From: Variovorax boronicumulans
GTDB taxonomy: Bacteria; Pseudomonadota; Gammaproteobacteria; Burkholderiales; Burkholderiaceae_C
Direction of reading: 5' to 3'
Length of the DNA stretch: 64,000 nucleotides
Assembly: GCF_030812215.1 (NCBI RefSeq)
Contig: NZ_JAUSSG010000002.1
Span: 248,001-312,000, forward strand
Made by a program: the position numbers and the translations under genes
Notes under the pieces: model-generated
Told to the model about the DNA's origin: nothing
What the model saw: the letters and a program-made list of their open reading frames with translations, nothing else
Databases searched by the model: none
Shown here: one piece after another, positions 59,479 through 64,000 of the stretch
How the letters are laid out: each line of letters starts with the position of its first letter
Numbering within the stretch: position 1 is the stretch's first letter

Positions 59479-59499
59479 TTTTTGATGTCCCATCAAAAA
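59479..59499. promoter_or_regulatory. perfect inverted repeat between SDR and MocR genes
   Basis: TTTTTGATG-TCC-CATCAAAAA, nine-base perfect arms with a three-base loop, 30 bases before the MocR start and 50 before the SDR start. It is a likely regulator binding site for the divergent pair. Confidence 0.65.
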
Positions 59500-59528
59500 G
59501 AGGCAAGATTCGTCGAAATGACAAGGCC

Positions 59529-60974
59529 ATGATTCAAGAAAAAACCTCTTCCTCCGCCGCCCTCCTGGAGATCGACCGCAGCACGCCGACGCCGCTGTAC
59601 CGGCAGATCTACGCGCGCTTCAGAACCGCCATCGAGCAGGGCGTGCTCCACCCGGGCGACCGCGTGGCATCGGCGCGCGACCTGGCAAGCGAGCTGGGCG
59701 TGTCGCGCGGCACCATCGAGACGGCCTACAACCTGCTCATGGGCGAAGGCTATTTCTCGTCGCAGGGACAGGCGGGCACGGTGGTCTCTCCCTCGCTGCC
59801 TGCGCAGCGGCCGGCGCGGCGCGAACGCCGGCGGAGCGAAGCCCCCTCCAATGGCGAAGTGCTCGCCGATGCCGCGCCCCCGCCGCCGCTGCAACTGGGC
59901 ATTCCGGCGCTCGACGCGTTCCCGCGCAAGCTCTGGGCACGCCTGACCGCCCGCCGCGCGAGGGCAGCGACCGCGGCCGACATGTTCTACGGCAACCCCT
60001 CGGGCCATGCGCCGCTGCGCGCGGCCATCGCGGCCTATCTGCTGGTGTCGCGTGGTGTGTCGTGCAAGCCTTCGCAGGTCTTCGTGACCGGGGGGTATCG
60101 CGCCTCGCTCTCGCTCATCGCGCGCACGCTGCTCGACAAGGGCGATGCGGTGTGGGTCGAAGACCCGGGCTATCCGCCCACGCAGGAAGTGCTGCGCAGC
60201 AAGGGCCTGCGCGCAGTGCCCGTTCCGGTGGACGACGAAGGCATGGTCGTGGCACGCGGCATGCGCAAGGCGGCCGCCGCGCGCATGGCCATCGTCACGC
60301 CGTCGCACCAGGCGCCGCTCGGCGTTTCAATGTCGCTCGCGCGGCGGCTGCAGCTGCTCGAATGGGCCTCGCGGAACAAGGCCTGGATCGTCGAGGACGA
60401 CTACGACGGCGAGTACCGCTACGCCGGCCCGCCGCTGCCCGCGCTCAAGAGCCTCGATGGTCACGATCGTGTGCTGTATGCGGGCAGCTTCTCGAAGGTG
60501 CTGTATCCGGGCCTGGCGCTGGGCTACCTGGTAGCGCCCGAATCGCTCTGCGCCGCCTTCGCCGAAGCCGCGAAGACCGGCTCCAACGGCAGCCCGCAGA
60601 TCACGCAGGCCGTCGTCGCGGACTTCATGCGCGGCGGCTATTTCCCGCGCCACCTGAAGAAGATGCGGCTCCTCTATGCACGGCGCCGCGGCATGCTCGC
60701 GGCCGCGCTGCTGAAGGCCTTTGGCGACGACGTGCGCATCGACTTGAAGAGCGGCGGCATGCATCTCATCGCGCGCTTCGACAAACACCGCGAGCGCGAT
60801 ACCGAACTCGCCCGCCGCGCGCAACGCGCGGGTTTGAATTGCCAGCCGCTTTCGGCGCGTGGCACGGCGAGCTTTCGCGATGAAGGGCTGCTGATGGGGT
60901 TCACCAACATAGGCTCTGCTGCGCAGGCGCAGCAGCTTGCGACGAAGCTGCGCGCGGCGCTCGGCACGCGCTGA
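59529..60974 (+). CDS. MocR/PdxR-like GntR-family regulator with aminotransferase domain
   Basis: A 481-residue protein. N-terminal winged helix (about 17-85): LYRQIYARFRTAIEQGVLHPGDRVASARDLASELGVSRGTIETAYNLL. The C-terminal fold type I aminotransferase region is about 125-475. The PLP lysine is in YAGSFSKVLYPGLALG. MocR regulators use PLP or an amino compound as effector. It is divergent from the SDR-cupin operon, which it probably controls. Confidence 0.92.
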   Translation: MIQEKTSSSAALLEIDRSTPTPLYRQIYARFRTAIEQGVLHPGDRVASARDLASELGVSRGTIETAYNLLMGEGYFSSQGQAGTVVSPSLPAQRPARRERRRSEAPSNGEVLADAAPPPPLQLGIPALDAFPRKLWARLTARRARAATAADMFYGNPSGHAPLRAAIAAYLLVSRGVSCKPSQVFVTGGYRASLSLIARTLLDKGDAVWVEDPGYPPTQEVLRSKGLRAVPVPVDDEGMVVARGMRKAAAARMAIVTPSHQAPLGVSMSLARRLQLLEWASRNKAWIVEDDYDGEYRYAGPPLPALKSLDGHDRVLYAGSFSKVLYPGLALGYLVAPESLCAAFAEAAKTGSNGSPQITQAVVADFMRGGYFPRHLKKMRLLYARRRGMLAAALLKAFGDDVRIDLKSGGMHLIARFDKHRERDTELARRAQRAGLNCQPLSARGTASFRDEGLLMGFTNIGSAAQAQQLATKLRAALGTR

Positions 60975-61059
60975 AGCGACTGGAGATACTTCCGTTTGAG
61001 CGCTTCGATATCGACTCGGCCTCGGGCACTTGCTCCCGATGCCATGGCTGAAGACGTGT

Positions 61060-62055
61060 CTATCGCGGCAGCTCACCAAGATCGATGAGCCTCGTGCCCT
61101 CGACGGTCTCGGCGAATCCCGCGCCAAACAACCGGGCAGGCGTCTCGAATCCAGGCGAATGTTCGCCGCCCAGGACGCGACGGGCCGCCTCGACGGCGAT
61201 CATCGGCGTGTACGAATAGCCGTTGACCGTCTCGATCACCGCTCGCACCGTTGCGCCATCAGCACCCGTGACCTCTGCGACCGCACGGGCAGGTTCGGCC
61301 TCGCGATCCGCGGCACTTGGACCATCCGGAAGCAACGACAGATCGCCTTCAGGGAAAGCGCCACCTGTCACGTTCACGAACATCGCGATGTTGGGAATGC
61401 GGGTCGAATGCCACGCGGTGACCAGGTCGCCGAAGGAAAGCGGCGCACAGACGACAGGCCCTCGGCCGAAGTCGAACAGCTCGGGCTGTGCATCCGGGCT
61501 TGGCACCAGTGCACCGGCCACCCGCGTCATGAGACCGGCGCCAACGATCTCGCCTGCACTCACAGCCGAGCCGCGGGACATCGATCCGGCGACCTGCAAT
61601 GCGATACGCAGGGATTGCGGCTCCGCGACACGCCGGCCGAGATGCATCGCGAGACAGTCGGTCGGGACCACATCCCACCCGACGCCCGGCATCAGCATCG
61701 TTCCAGCCTTCGCAGCCTCGGCGCCGAGGCGTTCTGCCAACCGGTAGACATTGATCTCGGCGGTGATGTCGAGGTAGTGGATGCCCGCCCGGATGCAGGC
61801 GCGCATCAGAGGCTCTGCGGTGCGAGCGAAGGGCCCGGCGCAATTGAGCAGAACGCAGACGCCGCGCAGTGCGTCGCCGACATCGTCGGCATCGACCTGG
61901 AAGGTGCTGTACGGCACGCCCAGTTCCAGCGCGAGCCCTGCCAGTTTTGCTCCGTCGCGGCCGGCGATGACGAAGTCCAGCCCCGCAGCCCTCGCCTGCC
62001 TGGCCACCATGCTGCCCGTGTAGCCGGCAGCGCCATAGATGAGGAGACGGCTCAC
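61060..62055 (-). CDS. saccharopine dehydrogenase-like / trans-acting enoyl reductase family protein
   Basis: A 331-residue NAD(P)-binding protein. The N-terminal Rossmann motif is RLLIYGAAGYTGSMVARQA (3-21), followed by LLNCAGPFARTAEPLMRACIRAGIHYLDIT, characteristic of the saccharopine-dehydrogenase-like group including trans-acting enoyl reductases. Substrate unknown. It overlaps the VOC gene by ATGA. Confidence 0.88.
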   Translation of the reverse strand: MSRLLIYGAAGYTGSMVARQARAAGLDFVIAGRDGAKLAGLALELGVPYSTFQVDADDVGDALRGVCVLLNCAGPFARTAEPLMRACIRAGIHYLDITAEINVYRLAERLGAEAAKAGTMLMPGVGWDVVPTDCLAMHLGRRVAEPQSLRIALQVAGSMSRGSAVSAGEIVGAGLMTRVAGALVPSPDAQPELFDFGRGPVVCAPLSFGDLVTAWHSTRIPNIAMFVNVTGGAFPEGDLSLLPDGPSAADREAEPARAVAEVTGADGATVRAVIETVNGYSYTPMIAVEAARRVLGGEHSPGFETPARLFGAGFAETVEGTRLIDLGELPR

Positions 62056-62450
62056 GCGTGCTGCCAGCTCTTGTAGACGAACTCGAGGCTGTAGCCGTCC
62101 GGGTCGAACACATTGGCGGCGTAGTAGCGCGGGTCGTAGTAGAGCCGTGCGCTCGGTGGGCCGTTGTCGGAAGCGCCCGCCGCCATGGCTGCGGCATGGG
62201 CCGCTTCGACTTCGAGCTTGCTCGATGCGATGAAGCCGATGTGAACGGCTCGTCCGTCGACGACGCCCTCGCGCAGCCAGAAGAACACCCGCCCCTTCGC
62301 TCCGAAGCCCTTGAGGTCAGGGTGGCCCGGGGGCCCATCCTTGCCGTCGTAGTCATGCTGGCGCGTGATGCCGAGCGGCGCCAGGGCGGCCGTGTAGAAG
62401 TCGATCGAGCGCTGCACGTCGCTCACTGAAACGAAGACATGGTCGAGCAT
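62052..62450 (-). CDS. VOC family protein
   Basis: A 132-residue protein with LDHVFVSVSDVQRSIDFYTAALAPLGITR and AVHIGFIASSKLEVEAAHAAAMAAGA, and finally YYAANVFDPDGYSLEFVYKSW. The fold resembles the VOC group used in isomerisation or dioxygenation. It is translationally coupled to the enoyl-reductase-like gene and 12 bases after the SDR gene, forming a three-gene operon. Confidence 0.9.
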   Translation of the reverse strand: MLDHVFVSVSDVQRSIDFYTAALAPLGITRQHDYDGKDGPPGHPDLKGFGAKGRVFFWLREGVVDGRAVHIGFIASSKLEVEAAHAAAMAAGASDNGPPSARLYYDPRYYAANVFDPDGYSLEFVYKSWQHA

Positions 62451-62461
62451 GGGGTATCCGA

Positions 62462-63226
62462 TCAGATGTTGTAGCCGCCAGCGACTTCGATGTTCTGCGC
62501 GTTGATCCAGCCATTGTCCGCGGACAGGAGGCCGGCGATCACGCGGCCGACGTCGTCCGGTGCACCGATCCGGCCGAGGGCGGTCTGCCCGGCGAGCGTC
62601 GTCTCGAACTCGGGCATCTGGTCGAAGGCGCCGCTGGTCATGTCGGTGCGAATCGCGCCCGGAGAGACCGAGTTCGCACGGATGCCGCGCGGGCCGAACT
62701 CCTTGGCCATGTAGCGCGTCAGCACTTCGAGGCCGCCCTTGAAGGCCGCATATGGCGCTGCCCCCGGCGTCGCCACGCGGGTGGTCGCGCTGGTCATGTT
62801 GACGATCTGGCCCCCATCGGCCATCAGTGGCAAAAGCGCCTGCGTCAGGAAGAACGGGCCCTTGAGGTGCACGCCCAGCAGGCCATCGAACTCGGCTTCG
62901 GTGACGGCCTCGATCGCGTTGAACTGGCCATAGCCTGCGTTGTTGACCAATGCATCGAAGCGGTCGCGGTCCCAGGTCGTTGCGAGCGCGGTTGCGACCT
63001 TGTCGCGAAAGCCCGCGAACGACGCGACCTTGGCGACATCCAGTTCCAGCGCCACGGCCTTGCCGCCGCCGGCCTCGATCTGCTGCACCACGGCGTCGGC
63101 ACCGGCGGAGTGGCTGTTGTAGGTGACGATGACGCCCATGCCACGTTTGGCAGCCTGAATGGCGGTGCTGGCGCCGAGGCCGCGGCTTGCGCCGGTGATG
63201 ACGACGATGTCGGTGTGCTTGCTCAT
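62462..63226 (-). CDS. SDR-family oxidoreductase
   Basis: A 254-residue short-chain dehydrogenase: TGASRGLG (11-18) binds the cofactor, NNAG follows at about 95-98, S146 in NMTSA, Y159 and K163 in PYAAFKGGL form the catalytic set. It heads the operon with the VOC and enoyl-reductase-like genes and is divergent from the AraC-type regulator at 63354. Confidence 0.93.
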   Translation of the reverse strand: MSKHTDIVVITGASRGLGASTAIQAAKRGMGVIVTYNSHSAGADAVVQQIEAGGGKAVALELDVAKVASFAGFRDKVATALATTWDRDRFDALVNNAGYGQFNAIEAVTEAEFDGLLGVHLKGPFFLTQALLPLMADGGQIVNMTSATTRVATPGAAPYAAFKGGLEVLTRYMAKEFGPRGIRANSVSPGAIRTDMTSGAFDQMPEFETTLAGQTALGRIGAPDDVGRVIAGLLSADNGWINAQNIEVAGGYNI

Positions 63227-63353
63227 GTGTTTCTCAGGTTGGTTGACAGTGACCGAACGATAGGTCGCACACCGCTTCCGCGCCTGCCCGTTTCTGGCTC
63301 AAGCCTGCCTAAAACTGCTTTTGCGCTTGCGCGACCGCGTGCGATGCGGTCTG

Positions 63354-64000
63354 ATGCATCGCATGGAAGAACAACTCGCCGAGCTCAGGGCCCTTGCTGC
63401 CAAGGCACAGAACCGCATGACGGAGACCGGCATTCCTCGAGTCGCGATGGTGCAGGGCAAGATCCCCGAGCACGAACTGGCGGCGGTCTACGACCCGATG
63501 GTCAACTTGATCCTGAGAGGGAGCAAGTCGATGACCGTGGGCGACCAGACCTTGCACTACTGTCCGGCCAACTACTTCGTCATGTCGGTCGACCTGCCCG
63601 CCGTCGGCACGGTGTGGCCGGCCGCATCCGGCGAGCCATACCTGGCCGTGGCCCTGACGCTGCAGCCTGCGGTGATCGCGGCGTTGCTCGCGGACCTGCC
63701 CAAACTTGCCGAGCCCGAGAAGGCCGGGAGCGGCTTCTCGGTTGCGGCAGTGACGCCACCGCTGATGGATGCATGGGTCCGCATGCTGCGACTGATGAAC
63801 CACCCCGACGACATCCCCGCGTTGGCACCGGCCTATGAACGGGAGATTCTTTACCGGGTGCTGCGAGGTTCACAGGGCAGGATGCTGCGCGAGATCGCAC
63901 GACCCGACAGTGCCATGGCGCGAGTCAGCCTGGCGATCCAGTGGATCCGCCGCGATTTCGCGGAACCCTTGCGGATCGAAGCCCTCGCTGAAAGGGCCGC
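63354..64000 (+). CDS. AraC-type regulator (AraC_N domain), cut by the window edge
   Basis: An open frame from the ATG at 63354 (an ATG at 63363 is an alternative) continues to the end of the window, about 215 residues. The start MEEQLAELRALAAKAQNRMTETGIPRVAMVQGKIPEHELAAVYDP and ILRGSKSMTVGDQTLHYCPANYFVMSVDLPAVGTV match the AraC N-terminal family (YqhC-like). The end SLAIQWIRRDFAEPLRIEALAERAA begins the AraC helix-turn-helix. It is divergent from the SDR operon and probably controls it. Confidence 0.88.
   Translation, partial: MHRMEEQLAELRALAAKAQNRMTETGIPRVAMVQGKIPEHELAAVYDPMVNLILRGSKSMTVGDQTLHYCPANYFVMSVDLPAVGTVWPAASGEPYLAVALTLQPAVIAALLADLPKLAEPEKAGSGFSVAAVTPPLMDAWVRMLRLMNHPDDIPALAPAYEREILYRVLRGSQGRMLREIARPDSAMARVSLAIQWIRRDFAEPLRIEALAERA

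Noticed and set aside
63309-63900. Minus-strand frames opposite the AraC-type gene
   Set aside because: The plus-strand frame has a continuous AraC_N sequence; the opposite frames are shadows.

Overview
The window is GC-rich bacterial DNA with gene content typical of a betaproteobacterium of the order Burkholderiales, most likely a Variovorax-like Comamonadaceae. The main reasons are five Bug/TctC-type periplasmic solute-binding proteins, many LysR regulators (seven), a DUF4148 exported protein, and closely packed high-GC genes with frequent ATGA overlaps. No rRNA, tRNA, CRISPR array, transposase or integrase was seen. The assignment is an inference from gene families, not from a marker gene.

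Layout. 1-1.9 kb: AT-richer block with a multi-spanning membrane protein of unknown function and a small hypothetical gene. 1.9-11.9 kb: ordinary chromosome, with a DUF308 membrane protein, an inactive-looking HD-GYP/LuxR regulator, a PhoX-type Tat lipoprotein phosphatase, two VOC proteins, a gp16-like protein, a PhyH-like dioxygenase, a DUF2130 coiled-coil protein and an EamA exporter. 12.1-15 kb: a LysR regulator divergent from a Bug protein and an alpha/beta hydrolase. 15.0-22.1 kb: the most unusual stretch, a run of about fourteen small, mostly orphan genes (several immunity-like) punctuated by copies of a ~33-bp degenerate element. The element usually follows a stop codon, and its orientation flips where the gene strand flips. 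22.2-33.4 kb: an MFS exporter with a divergent LysR gene, a DHFR-fold reductase, a LysR-Bug pair, small exported proteins, a GspC-like protein, a large LVIVD lipoprotein with a strong terminator, and a large membrane protein following a Bug protein and a cupredoxin-like protein. 35-41 kb: a cupin, a SUKH lipoprotein, LysR-controlled quinone reductase and SDR units. 41.2-46.1 kb: a four-gene operon (AtuA-like, AtuA C-terminal-like, Bug, hydrolase lipoprotein) divergent from a LysR gene. 47-51 kb: Bug, amidohydrolase, porin and LysR. 51.4-56.6 kb: nitrobindin-like protein, LacI regulator, sugar isomerase, orphan sugar-binding protein, DUF427, DUF4148. 56.8-64 kb: an APH(3'')-like phosphotransferase with an EmrE-type pump, a cupin/SDR pair with a divergent MocR regulator, an enoyl-reductase/VOC/SDR series and the start of an AraC-type regulator cut by the window edge.

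How the genes work together. Much of the window consists of small catabolic or transport modules, each a local regulator read divergently from an enzyme and/or a solute-binding protein. Bug proteins normally partner with TctAB membrane subunits encoded elsewhere, and none of those subunits is visible here. The 15-22 kb segment does not fit this pattern and looks like an accessory region assembled gene by gene.
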